Shown one piece after another: positions 6,697 to 12,927 of a DNA stretch of 12,927 nucleotides. A program made the translations under genes and the position numbers. The notes beneath the pieces were generated by a model that saw only the letters and a list, made by a program, of their open reading frames with translations, searched no databases and was not told where the DNA came from. Source of the stretch: Prolixibacteraceae bacterium (GTDB lineage Bacteria > Bacteroidota > Bacteroidia > Bacteroidales > Prolixibacteraceae); contig JAGYOI010000015.1 in assembly GCA_018399395.1 (NCBI GenBank), forward strand, positions 1 through 12,927, read 5' to 3'. How positions within the stretch are numbered: the stretch's first letter is position 1; each line of letters opens with the position of its first letter.

Positions 6697-7425
6697 TTAC
6701 TTTTTCTTTCTACGGCCCCCGCCGCGTGGATTTCCTCCGCGTGGGTTTGCTCCACGTCCACTACTGTTTTTCATTCCAACATTAGGCGACAGGTCACGTT
6801 TACCAAATATTTCGCCTTTGCAAATCCAAACTTTAACACCAATAAGACCAGTTTTTGTTAGCGCTTCGGCTAATGCATAGTCAATATCGGCTCGCAATGT
6901 GTGTAGTGGGGTACGTCCATCTTTATACATTTCTGAACGTGCCATTTCAGCACCGTTTAATCGCCCGGAACACAATATTTTGATTCCTTCGGCTCCCATC
7001 CTCATTGTAGAGGCAATCGACATCTTAGTTGCACGACGGTAAGCAATTTTACCTTCAATTTGACGTGCAATATTGTTGGCCACTATTTGAGCGTCCAACT
7101 CGGGTCGTTTAATCTCAAAGATGTTAATTTGTACTTCTTTCGAAGTAATTTTCTTCAACTCTTCTTTAAGTTTATCGACTTCCTGTCCACCCTTTCCAAT
7201 AATAATACCGGGGCGTGATGTGTGAACGGTGATTGTGATAAGCTTAAGTGTACGTTCAATAATTATCCTTGACACACTTGCTTTTGATAAACGTGCGTTA
7301 AGGTATTTACGTAATTGATAATCTTCAACAAGCTTATCGCCGTAATCGTTCCCACCGAACCAGTTGGAATCCCATCCTCGGATGATTCCCAAGCGATTTG
7401 CAATCGGATTAGTTTTCTGTCCCAT
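6697..7425 (-). CDS. rpsC: 30S ribosomal protein S3 (uS3) with Arg-Gly tail
   Basis: S3 lines the mRNA entry channel in the head of the small subunit and helps unwind mRNA. It begins [21 protein letters not shown] type-II KH domain carries [16 protein letters not shown] (71-86), with the GKGG loop at 77-80. The C-terminal domain contains [20 protein letters not shown] (151-170) and [17 protein letters not shown] (172-188). At 242 residues it is slightly longer than the E. coli protein (about 233); residues about 221-242 are a low-complexity basic tail ([19 protein letters not shown] and lysines) encoded by a 15-base tandem repeat. It follows rplV by 10 bases and precedes rplP by 22. Confidence 0.98.
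   Translation of the reverse strand: MGQKTNPIANRLGIIRGWDSNWFGGNDYGDKLVEDYQLRKYLNARLSKASVSRIIIERTLKLITITVHTSRPGIIIGKGGQEVDKLKEELKKITSKEVQINIFEIKRPELDAQIVANNIARQIEGKIAYRRATKMSIASTMRMGAEGIKILCSGRLNGAEMARSEMYKDGRTPLHTLRADIDYALAEALTKTGLIGVKVWICKGEIFGKRDLSPNVGMKNSSGRGANPRGGNPRGGGRRKKK
6722..6757 (-). repeat. 15-base tandem repeat in the 3' end of rpsC
   Basis: Two adjacent 15-base units (6722-6736 and 6737-6751, 13 of 15 bases the same) are followed by a partial third copy (6752-6757). They encode the repeated NPRGG pattern in the S3 tail. The unit length is a multiple of three, so gain or loss of a copy would keep the frame. Confidence 0.75.
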
Positions 7426-7435
7426 GTATTACTAT

Positions 7436-7849
7436 TTAAAGGTTTTCGGTTACAGGATTTTTGCTATCCAAATAAATTGTAACATGATTAGAGCGCTTAC
7501 GAATCCGGTGTGCACGGCCTTGTGGAGCCGGTTGAATTCTTTTAAGCATCCGCCCTGAATCAACAAATATTCTTGAAACAATTAAATTATTATCTTCTAA
7601 ACGTTCATCTTCGTTTTTAGCTTGCCAGTTAGCAATGGCAGAAAGTAATAGTTTTTCTACCCTTCTAGAGGCTTCTTTTGACGAAAACTTCAGTACATCA
7701 AGCGCTTTATTTACTTCCATTCCACGAATCATGTCTGCAACCAACCTCATTTTACGAGGCGATGTAGGACAATTACGCAAAACGGCAAAGTATTGCTGTT
7801 TCTTTTCTTCTTTGCGCTGATTTGCTGTATTTCTTTTTCTTGCACCCAT
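7436..7849 (-). CDS. rplV: 50S ribosomal protein L22 (uL22), N-terminally extended
   Basis: L22 lines the peptide exit tunnel; the tip of its long beta-hairpin, together with L4, forms the tunnel constriction. The product is 137 residues against about 110 in E. coli; the first 20 or so ([18 protein letters not shown]) are a charged extension, a pattern I associate with Bacteroidota. The core has [19 protein letters not shown] (25-43). The hairpin (about 99-125) contains [20 protein letters not shown] and appears intact, with no sign of the MKR deletion that gives macrolide resistance in E. coli. It lies 37 bases after rpsS, one of the wider spacers, and 10 before rpsC. Confidence 0.98.
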   Translation of the reverse strand: MGARKRNTANQRKEEKKQQYFAVLRNCPTSPRKMRLVADMIRGMEVNKALDVLKFSSKEASRRVEKLLLSAIANWQAKNEDERLEDNNLIVSRIFVDSGRMLKRIQPAPQGRAHRIRKRSNHVTIYLDSKNPVTENL

Positions 7850-7886
7850 TGTTTTTACTTTAAAATGATTTTAAACAACTCACGCA

Positions 7887-8153
7887 TTATCGTTTGTTTC
7901 CTGCGTGTCCCCTGAATATTCGGGTTGGTGCAAATTCACCCAATTTATGACCTACCATGTTTTCTGTGATATAAACCGGTATGAATTTGTTACCGTTGTG
8001 GACTGCAATTGTGTGTCCAACCATATCAGGAGAAATCATTGATGCGCGGGACCAGGTTTTCACCACACTTTTTTTACCAGCTTCATTCATCGCGAGAATT
8101 TTTTTCTCAAGCGACAGACTGATAAAAGGTCCTTTTTTCAATGAACGACTCAT
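7887..8153 (-). CDS. rpsS: 30S ribosomal protein S19 (uS19)
   Basis: S19 sits in the head of the small subunit, bridging to the large subunit near the A- and P-site tRNAs, and forms a complex with S13. The 88 residues begin [18 protein letters not shown], contain [20 protein letters not shown] (32-51), and have the signature [20 protein letters not shown] (53-72), followed by [16 protein letters not shown]. Family length and order are normal. It starts at ATG 8153, 19 bases after rplB, with a weak AAAAGG upstream. Confidence 0.98.
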   Translation of the reverse strand: MSRSLKKGPFISLSLEKKILAMNEAGKKSVVKTWSRASMISPDMVGHTIAVHNGNKFIPVYITENMVGHKLGEFAPTRIFRGHAGNKR

Positions 8154-8172
8154 ACTTTTAACCTTTTACAAA

Positions 8173-8997
8173 TTATTTCTTACGTTTTTCAATAATGTAC
8201 TTGCTGGAAGCTTTTTTAGGATGACGGGTTTTGTATCCTTTAGCTAACAATCCCTTGCGTGAACGAGGATGCCCTCCTGAGGACTTACCTTCGCCACCAC
8301 CCATTGGGTGATCAACAGGGTTCATTACTACTCCACGAACACGAGGACGGCGTCCTAACCAACGTGAGCGACCGGCTTTACCCGAGCGTTCGATGTTGTG
8401 TTCAGTGTTTCCAACAGTACCTACAGTTGCTTTGCAGGTTGTGAGTACCATGCGTGATTCTCCTGAAGGTAACTTCAGAATTACGTACTTACCGTCGCGA
8501 GACAGTAATTGTGCATAAGATCCAGCGCTACGAGCCATAACACCACCCTGTCCGGGTTTGAGCTCAATATTATGAACTAAGGTACCAAGAGGAATCTTGG
8601 ATAAGGGAAGAGCATTTCCGATTTCCGGTGCAGCATCAACACCAGAAATAACAGTCTGACCTTGTTTCAATCCGTTAGGTGAAATAATGTAACGTTTTTC
8701 ACCATCCGAATAAACCAATAGTGCAATACGTGCACTGCGGTTCGGGTCGTACTGTATCGATTCTACTTTAGCTTCAATACCGTCTTTGTTTCTTTTGAAA
8801 TCAATTACACGGTATTTACGCTTATGCCCCCCACCTATATACCTCATTGTCATACGTCCGGTGTTGTTACGACCACCGGATTTTTTCATGGGCTCTAACA
8901 ATGATTTCTCAGGTGTTGACTCTGTAATCGTATCAAAAGCTCCAATTATTTTGTGCCTTTGACCGGGTGTTACAGGTTTTAATTTACGTACTGCCAT
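8173..8997 (-). CDS. rplB: 50S ribosomal protein L2 (uL2)
   Basis: L2 is one of the largest 23S-binding proteins; it is needed to join the subunits and for peptidyl transferase activity. The 274 residues include [20 protein letters not shown] (39-58), the RNA-binding domain with [20 protein letters not shown] (66-85), and the C-terminal signature [20 protein letters not shown] (225-244). His230 (counting Met1) aligns with E. coli His229, important for activity, and is kept; two residues later Met replaces the E. coli His, a variant I regard as usual in Bacteroidota. It starts 6 bases after rplW, whose TAG is immediately followed by an out-of-frame TAA, and precedes rpsS by 19 bases. Confidence 0.98.
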   Translation of the reverse strand: MAVRKLKPVTPGQRHKIIGAFDTITESTPEKSLLEPMKKSGGRNNTGRMTMRYIGGGHKRKYRVIDFKRNKDGIEAKVESIQYDPNRSARIALLVYSDGEKRYIISPNGLKQGQTVISGVDAAPEIGNALPLSKIPLGTLVHNIELKPGQGGVMARSAGSYAQLLSRDGKYVILKLPSGESRMVLTTCKATVGTVGNTEHNIERSGKAGRSRWLGRRPRVRGVVMNPVDHPMGGGEGKSSGGHPRSRKGLLAKGYKTRHPKKASSKYIIEKRKK

Positions 8998-9003
8998 ATT
9001 TTA

Positions 9004-9294
9004 CTAAATATTGCTATAAAAATCTATTGTTTGTCCTTCTTCCAAGGTTACTATTGCCTTTTTGTAAGAACTTGTTTTTCCTTTTTGTATACCACTTTTT
9101 GTGTAACGATATTTGGTTTTTCCACCATATACCATGGTATTTACCGAAGCAACATCAACATCGTACAGTTGCTTAACTGCTGCTTTAATCTGGCTCTTAG
9201 TGGCTTGGCGGTTTACAACAAAACCATAACGGTTCAGCTTTTCTGTCTGCTCCGTCATTTTTTCTGTTACCAATGGTTTATATAAAATGTCCAT
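9004..9294 (-). CDS. rplW: 50S ribosomal protein L23 (uL23)
   Basis: L23 surrounds the exit of the peptide tunnel and is the docking site for trigger factor and the signal recognition particle. The 96 residues have the family form: LYKPLVTEKMTEQTEK (4-19), RYGFVVNRQATKSQIKAAVK (22-41), LYDVDVASVNTMVYGGKTKY (43-62). It ends QTIDFYSNI. It lies 10 bases after rplD and 6 before rplB. ATG 9294 gives the expected N-terminus (MDILYKPL); a weak AGG is present upstream. Confidence 0.98.
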   Translation of the reverse strand: MDILYKPLVTEKMTEQTEKLNRYGFVVNRQATKSQIKAAVKQLYDVDVASVNTMVYGGKTKYRYTKSGIQKGKTSSYKKAIVTLEEGQTIDFYSNI

Positions 9295-9304
9295 TTTTAC
9301 CTAT

Positions 9305-9934
9305 TTAATTGTTAAACACACCTTCAAATTTCTCTAACGAACCTTCAAGCAAAACAACAGATGAAGCGTTAAGTATGTCGTATGTTGTTAAATCAGAGGC
9401 AATTACAACTTTTACACCCCTCAAATTTCTGGATGACAAATATAGGTTTTTATTTGCTTCTGATAAAACGAACAGAGACTTTTTATCGTTAATTTTCAGA
9501 TTATTCTGAATAGAAACGAATTCTTTTGTTTTAGGGGTATCAAAATTGAAATCTTCTAAAACAATTATGCTATTGTCTTTTGCTTTATAAGTAAGTGCCG
9601 ATTTACGGGCCAATTGTTTAACTTTCTTGTTAAGTTTAAACCCATAATTTTTTGGCCTTGGGCCGAATGCACGACCGCCACCACGGAATAAAGGCGACTT
9701 AATACTACCAGCACGTGCTGTACCGGTTCCTTTTTGTCGCTTAATTTTGCGTGTACTACCATTTATTTCGGCACGTTCTTTTGCTTTGTGAGTACCTTGA
9801 CGCTGATTTTCCAAATACTGTTTAACATCAAGATATATCGCATGGTCGTTAGGCTCGACACCGAAAATCTGATCGCTTAGGTTGACCTTTTTCCCGGTTT
9901 CTTTTCCTTCGATATTTAATACATTTAATTCCAT
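9305..9934 (-). CDS. rplD: 50S ribosomal protein L4 (uL4)
   Basis: L4 reaches into the exit tunnel with a long loop; in E. coli it also represses the S10 operon through the leader. I set the start at ATG 9934 ([10 protein letters not shown]), giving 209 residues; an in-frame TTG three codons earlier is possible but less likely. The ATG shares its A with the rplC TAA stop (TAATG), so the two are probably coupled. The loop has [17 protein letters not shown] (60-76), [18 protein letters not shown] (80-97) and the RKSAL segment (110-114), without visible macrolide-resistance changes. Because fusA runs directly into rpsJ, an E. coli-type L4-controlled leader is not evident. Confidence 0.97.
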   Translation of the reverse strand: MELNVLNIEGKETGKKVNLSDQIFGVEPNDHAIYLDVKQYLENQRQGTHKAKERAEINGSTRKIKRQKGTGTARAGSIKSPLFRGGGRAFGPRPKNYGFKLNKKVKQLARKSALTYKAKDNSIIVLEDFNFDTPKTKEFVSIQNNLKINDKKSLFVLSEANKNLYLSSRNLRGVKVVIASDLTTYDILNASSVVLLEGSLEKFEGVFNN

Positions 9935-10551
9935 TACTTCCAAATAATTAAGTATGAACCTTTAGCTCCGGGAACTGATCCCTTAACTACAAGCAAATTA
10001 CTTTCAGGAATTACTTTCAAAACCTGAAGGTTTTCAATTGTAACGTTTTTTCCTCCATCACGTCCGGCCATTCGCATTCCTTTGAATACTCTTGACGGAT
10101 AGGATGAGGCACCGAGAGAACCTGGCGCACGTAAACGGTTGTGCTGTCCGTGTGTAGCATCGTTAACACCTTTAAAGTTGTAACGTTTAACTACGCCCTG
10201 GAAACCTTTACCTTTTGTAGTTCCGGTAATGGTTACCCATGGTAATTCCTTAAACATATCAACTGTAAGTGTGTCGCCTAAGCTAACCTCTTCTTCAAAT
10301 GGGTCAACTTCATAAACTTTTCGTTTCGGGCCTGTTCCTGCTTTTTTAAAGTGTCCGAATTGGGCTTTTGTTGTATGCTTCTCTTTTTTGTCAGCATAGC
10401 CTAATTGAACTGCAGAATAACCATCGTTTTCTTCAGTTTTTACCTGAGTAACAACGCATGGGCCAGCCTCGATCACAGTGCATGGAACATTTTTTCCCTC
10501 GGCACTGAATACGGATGTCATTCCGATTTTTTTTCCAATTAATCCTGGCAT
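9934..10551 (-). CDS. rplC: 50S ribosomal protein L3 (uL3)
   Basis: L3 starts large-subunit assembly with L24 and reaches towards the peptidyl transferase centre. The 205 residues begin [20 protein letters not shown]. The central loop contains [17 protein letters not shown] (112-128), [20 protein letters not shown] (131-150) and [16 protein letters not shown] (152-167). In E. coli the loop has a glutamine (Gln150) methylated by PrmB; the aligned residue here is Ser150, so that mark cannot be made. The gene starts at ATG 10551, 20 bases after rpsJ, with AAAAAGGAG six bases upstream, and overlaps rplD by one base (TAATG). Confidence 0.98.
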   Translation of the reverse strand: MPGLIGKKIGMTSVFSAEGKNVPCTVIEAGPCVVTQVKTEENDGYSAVQLGYADKKEKHTTKAQFGHFKKAGTGPKRKVYEVDPFEEEVSLGDTLTVDMFKELPWVTITGTTKGKGFQGVVKRYNFKGVNDATHGQHNRLRAPGSLGASSYPSRVFKGMRMAGRDGGKNVTIENLQVLKVIPESNLLVVKGSVPGAKGSYLIIWK

Positions 10552-10557
10552 TTCTTA

Positions 10558-10566
10558 CTCCTTTTT
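10558..10566 (-). promoter_or_regulatory. Shine-Dalgarno sequence before rplC
   Basis: AAAAAGGAG on the minus strand, followed by TAAGAA and the rplC ATG, gives a spacing of six bases. This is a standard ribosome-binding site in the rpsJ-rplC spacer, and supports the L3 start. Confidence 0.75.
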
Positions 10567-10571
10567 AATGA

Positions 10572-10877
10572 TCAAACTTTAATTTCAACTTCGACTCCAC
10601 TTGGTAATTCAAGTTTCATAAGAGCATCGATAGTTTTTGCTGTTGAGCTGTAAATATCGATCAACCTCTTGTATGAGCTGAGCTGATACTGATCGCGTGC
10701 TTTTTTGTTCACAAAAGTGGAACTCAATACTGTAAAAACGCGTTTGTGCGTGGGTAGTGGTATTGGACCACTTACCACAGCACCGGTGGTTTTTACAGTC
10801 TTCACAATCTTTTCAGCCGACTTGTCAACCAAGTTGTGATCGTAAGATTTCAGCTTAATTCTGATTTTTTGACTCAT
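10572..10877 (-). CDS. rpsJ: 30S ribosomal protein S10 (uS10)
   Basis: S10 is in the head of the small subunit and also, as NusE, joins transcription antitermination complexes with NusB. The 101 residues begin [20 protein letters not shown] and contain [18 protein letters not shown] (36-53), the family signature, then [20 protein letters not shown] and the ending [11 protein letters not shown]. It starts at ATG 10877, 17 bases after the fusA stop, without a Shine-Dalgarno sequence or leader. In E. coli a long regulated leader precedes this gene, so control here must differ or lie further upstream. Confidence 0.98.
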   Translation of the reverse strand: MSQKIRIKLKSYDHNLVDKSAEKIVKTVKTTGAVVSGPIPLPTHKRVFTVLSSTFVNKKARDQYQLSSYKRLIDIYSSTAKTIDALMKLELPSGVEVEIKV

Positions 10878-10894
10878 GATTATAATGTATCAAA

Positions 10895-12927
10895 TTATAG
10901 TAAATCAACACGTCCTTTAGCTTCAGTAAGTACTTCAGTTGCGATGTTTTTCGGCACTGCTTCATAGTGTGAAAATTCCATCGATGATGTAGCCCTACCT
11001 GAAGATAATGTACGTAATACGGTTACATATCCAAATTGTTCTGCAAGGGGTACCATTGCCCTAATAACACGGGCACCGCCTTTTGATTCCATTCCCTCAA
11101 CATGGCCACGACGGCGGTTAAGGTCTGAAATAATATCTCCCATATACTCTTCGGGCGTTACAATTTCGGCTTTCATTATTGGCTCTAATAATGTAGGCTG
11201 TGCTTTTGCTGCTGCACTTTTAAATGCTTGCTTGGCACAAACTTCAAATGAAAGCTGATCTGAATCGACCGGGTGGAACGATCCGTCGAGTAATGTTACT
11301 TTTAATGATTGTACTTCGAATCCTGCCAACGGACCGTTAGACATAGCATCTTTAAATCCTTTTTCTACCGATGGGATGTATTCACGAGGTATGTTACCTC
11401 CTTTAACCGCATTGACAAACTCGAGGCCAGACTTACCCTCTTCGGCAGCTTCTACGTTTACAATAATATCAGCGAATTTACCTCTACCACCTGTTTGTTT
11501 CTTGAATGTTTCGCGAAGCTGAACGGAGCCCTTTATGGCCTCTTTGTATGAAACCTGAGGTTTACCCTGGTTACATTCAACTTTAAATTCGCGTTTTAAA
11601 CGGTCAATAATAATGTCGAGGTGAAGCTCACCCATACCACGGATAACAGTTTGACCTGTTTCGTGATCAGTATTTACCTGGAATGTTGGATCTTCTTCGG
11701 CAAGTTTTGACAGTCCCATTCCCAATTTGTCGAGATCCTTTTGAGTTTTAGGCTCAACAGCGATTCCGATCACGGGATCGGGGAACGACATAGATTCCAT
11801 TACGATAGGACTTTTAACATCGCAAAGGGTGTCGCCGGTACGGGTATCTTTTAAACCTACCACTGCACAAATATCACCAGCTTCAATCACATCACGTGGC
11901 TGTTGCTTATTTGAGTGCATCTGGTAGATGCGTGAAATTCTTTCTTTTTTACGTGTACGGGGGTTTAAGTATGATCCACCGCTTTCAAGTTTTCCTGAAT
12001 AAACACGAACGAAGGTTAACCTTCCGACATAAGGGTCGGTAGCAATTTTGAACGCTAAAGCTGAAGTTGGTTCATCAACATCAGGATTTCTTTGCAGCTC
12101 TTTCTCTTCGTCATCAACATCCAGGCCGGTTACAGTACCTTTATCTAATGGGCTTGGCAGGTATGCACAAATTGCATCGAGCAATCGTTGTACACCTTTA
12201 TTTTTAAATGCAGAGCCACACATCATCGGAATGATATCACCCGATTGAGTTGCTTTGCGAATAACCTCAAGCATTTGCTCCGGAGTAATTGAATCAGGAT
12301 CTTCGAAGAAGCGCTCCATTAATTCTTCATCTTGTTCTGCTACTGATTCAACAAGCTTCTCACGCCATTCTTTAGCTTGTTCGATCATGTCCTCAGGAAT
12401 CTCCTCCAGCGAGTAGTTTGTTCCCATTTGTTCATCATCGTACCAAACTATGGCCTTCATTTCAACAAGGTCAACTACTCCTGTAAATGTTTCTTCAGAA
12501 CCAATCGGCAATTGAAGGGGTACAGGGTTTGCTTTCAGTTTTTCAATAATATCGTTATAAACATTGAAAAAGTCAGCTCCCTGACGATCCATTTTATTCA
12601 CAAAAGCAATACGCGGAACACCGTATTTTTCGGCCTGACGCCAAACAGTTTCTGATTGAGCTTCAACACCACCCACTGCACAAAATAGTGCAACGGCTCC
12701 GTCGAGCACACGTAAAGAACGCTCTACCTCTACAGTAAAGTCAACGTGTCCCGGGGTATCAATGATGTTAATCTTGTGTTCAATATCATCATATTTCCAC
12801 TCTGTTGTTGTAGCAGCAGAGGTAATGGTAATACCACGTTCCTGCTCCTGCTCCATCCAATCCATTGTAGCTGACCCATCATGAGTTTCACCAATACGGT
12901 GAGTTATACCCGTATAAAACAGTATAC
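10895..12927 (-). CDS. fusA: elongation factor G, N-terminus outside the window
   Basis: EF-G is the cytoplasmic GTPase that moves tRNAs and mRNA after peptide-bond formation, and with RRF splits ribosomes. Some 676 residues are visible; the frame stays open to the window edge, where [17 protein letters not shown] begins, so about 30 residues including the P-loop (AHIDAGKTT in the family) are missing. In visible numbering: [11 protein letters not shown] (30-40, switch I), DTPGH (56-60), NKMD (110-113), GSAF (237-240), domain II from about 285, and the domain IV tip with SFHPVDSD (549-556), where His551 matches the translocation-active tip. The first visible Met at 12865 is internal. The rpsL and rpsG genes usually precede fusA. 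Bacteroidota often carry a second, divergent EF-G, but this one is in the standard place. Confidence 0.97.
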   Translation of the reverse strand, partial: ILFYTGITHRIGETHDGSATMDWMEQEQERGITITSAATTTEWKYDDIEHKINIIDTPGHVDFTVEVERSLRVLDGAVALFCAVGGVEAQSETVWRQAEKYGVPRIAFVNKMDRQGADFFNVYNDIIEKLKANPVPLQLPIGSEETFTGVVDLVEMKAIVWYDDEQMGTNYSLEEIPEDMIEQAKEWREKLVESVAEQDEELMERFFEDPDSITPEQMLEVIRKATQSGDIIPMMCGSAFKNKGVQRLLDAICAYLPSPLDKGTVTGLDVDDEEKELQRNPDVDEPTSALAFKIATDPYVGRLTFVRVYSGKLESGGSYLNPRTRKKERISRIYQMHSNKQQPRDVIEAGDICAVVGLKDTRTGDTLCDVKSPIVMESMSFPDPVIGIAVEPKTQKDLDKLGMGLSKLAEEDPTFQVNTDHETGQTVIRGMGELHLDIIIDRLKREFKVECNQGKPQVSYKEAIKGSVQLRETFKKQTGGRGKFADIIVNVEAAEEGKSGLEFVNAVKGGNIPREYIPSVEKGFKDAMSNGPLAGFEVQSLKVTLLDGSFHPVDSDQLSFEVCAKQAFKSAAAKAQPTLLEPIMKAEIVTPEEYMGDIISDLNRRRGHVEGMESKGGARVIRAMVPLAEQFGYVTVLRTLSSGRATSSMEFSHYEAVPKNIATEVLTEAKGRVDLL

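Noticed and set aside
6653..6880. Plus-strand frames over the 3' end of rpsC and its repeat
   Set aside because: The Pro- and Arg-rich sequence ([11 protein letters not shown]) is simply the reverse strand of the Arg-Gly repeat of S3.
9565..9762. 65-codon minus-strand frame within rplD
   Set aside because: It is out of frame inside a well-conserved L4 coding region and has no family features; a shadow.
9935..9943. TTG start for L4 at 9943
   Set aside because: The ATG three codons later makes the TAATG junction with rplC and the usual N-terminus of L4.
12863..12865. ATG at 12865 as the start of EF-G
   Set aside because: The frame continues to the window edge with clear EF-G sequence ([15 protein letters not shown]), so this Met is internal.
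1..12927. CRISPR arrays, tRNA or rRNA genes, insertion sequences, prophage or defence genes
   Set aside because: No such pattern was seen; nearly every base belongs to a core translation or export gene, in standard order.

Overview
The window is one continuous ribosomal-protein operon, read entirely from right to left (minus strand). It corresponds to the end of the str cluster, all of the S10 cluster and the spc cluster up to secY. In order of transcription: fusA (5' end cut by the right edge of the window), rpsJ, rplC, rplD, rplW, rplB, rpsS, rplV, rpsC, rplP, rpmC, rpsQ, rplN, rplX, rplE, rpsN, rpsH, rplF, rplR, rpsE, rpmD, rplO, secY. No expected member is missing and no reading frame is broken. 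Gaps between genes run from a 1-base overlap to 40 bases, with no internal terminator or leader that I can see.

The organism is most probably a member of the Bacteroidota, perhaps Bacteroidales/Marinilabiliales-like. The reasons are the direct fusA-rpsJ junction with no tuf between them, the AT-rich DNA, spacers that mostly lack a Shine-Dalgarno sequence, the N-terminally extended L22, and protein wording typical of that phylum (for example HPMGGGEG in L2). This is inference from pattern; no database was searched.

Right side (about 12927-10572): elongation factor G and S10. Centre (10551-5732): the S10 cluster, making L3, L4, L23, L2, S19, L22, S3, L16, L29 and S17. Left-centre (5729-1657): the spc cluster, making L14, L24, L5, S14, S8, L6, L18, S5, L30 and L15. 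Then secY, the channel subunit of the Sec translocon. Together the genes supply proteins of both ribosomal subunits, the translocase that moves tRNAs through the ribosome, and the membrane pore that receives secreted chains.

Left edge (1-269): the operon ends here. A hairpin followed by T-tracts lies about 100 bases after the secY stop. The map, infA and rpmJ genes that often follow secY are not present in the visible sequence. An open frame on the plus strand ends at base 51 and may be the tail of a convergent gene.

I found no new biological system; this is core translation machinery. The points worth a second look are modest: the operon break after secY, three strong Shine-Dalgarno sequences (rplC, rplE, rplF) in a lineage that rarely uses them, and a small tandem repeat that builds an Arg-Gly tail on S3.
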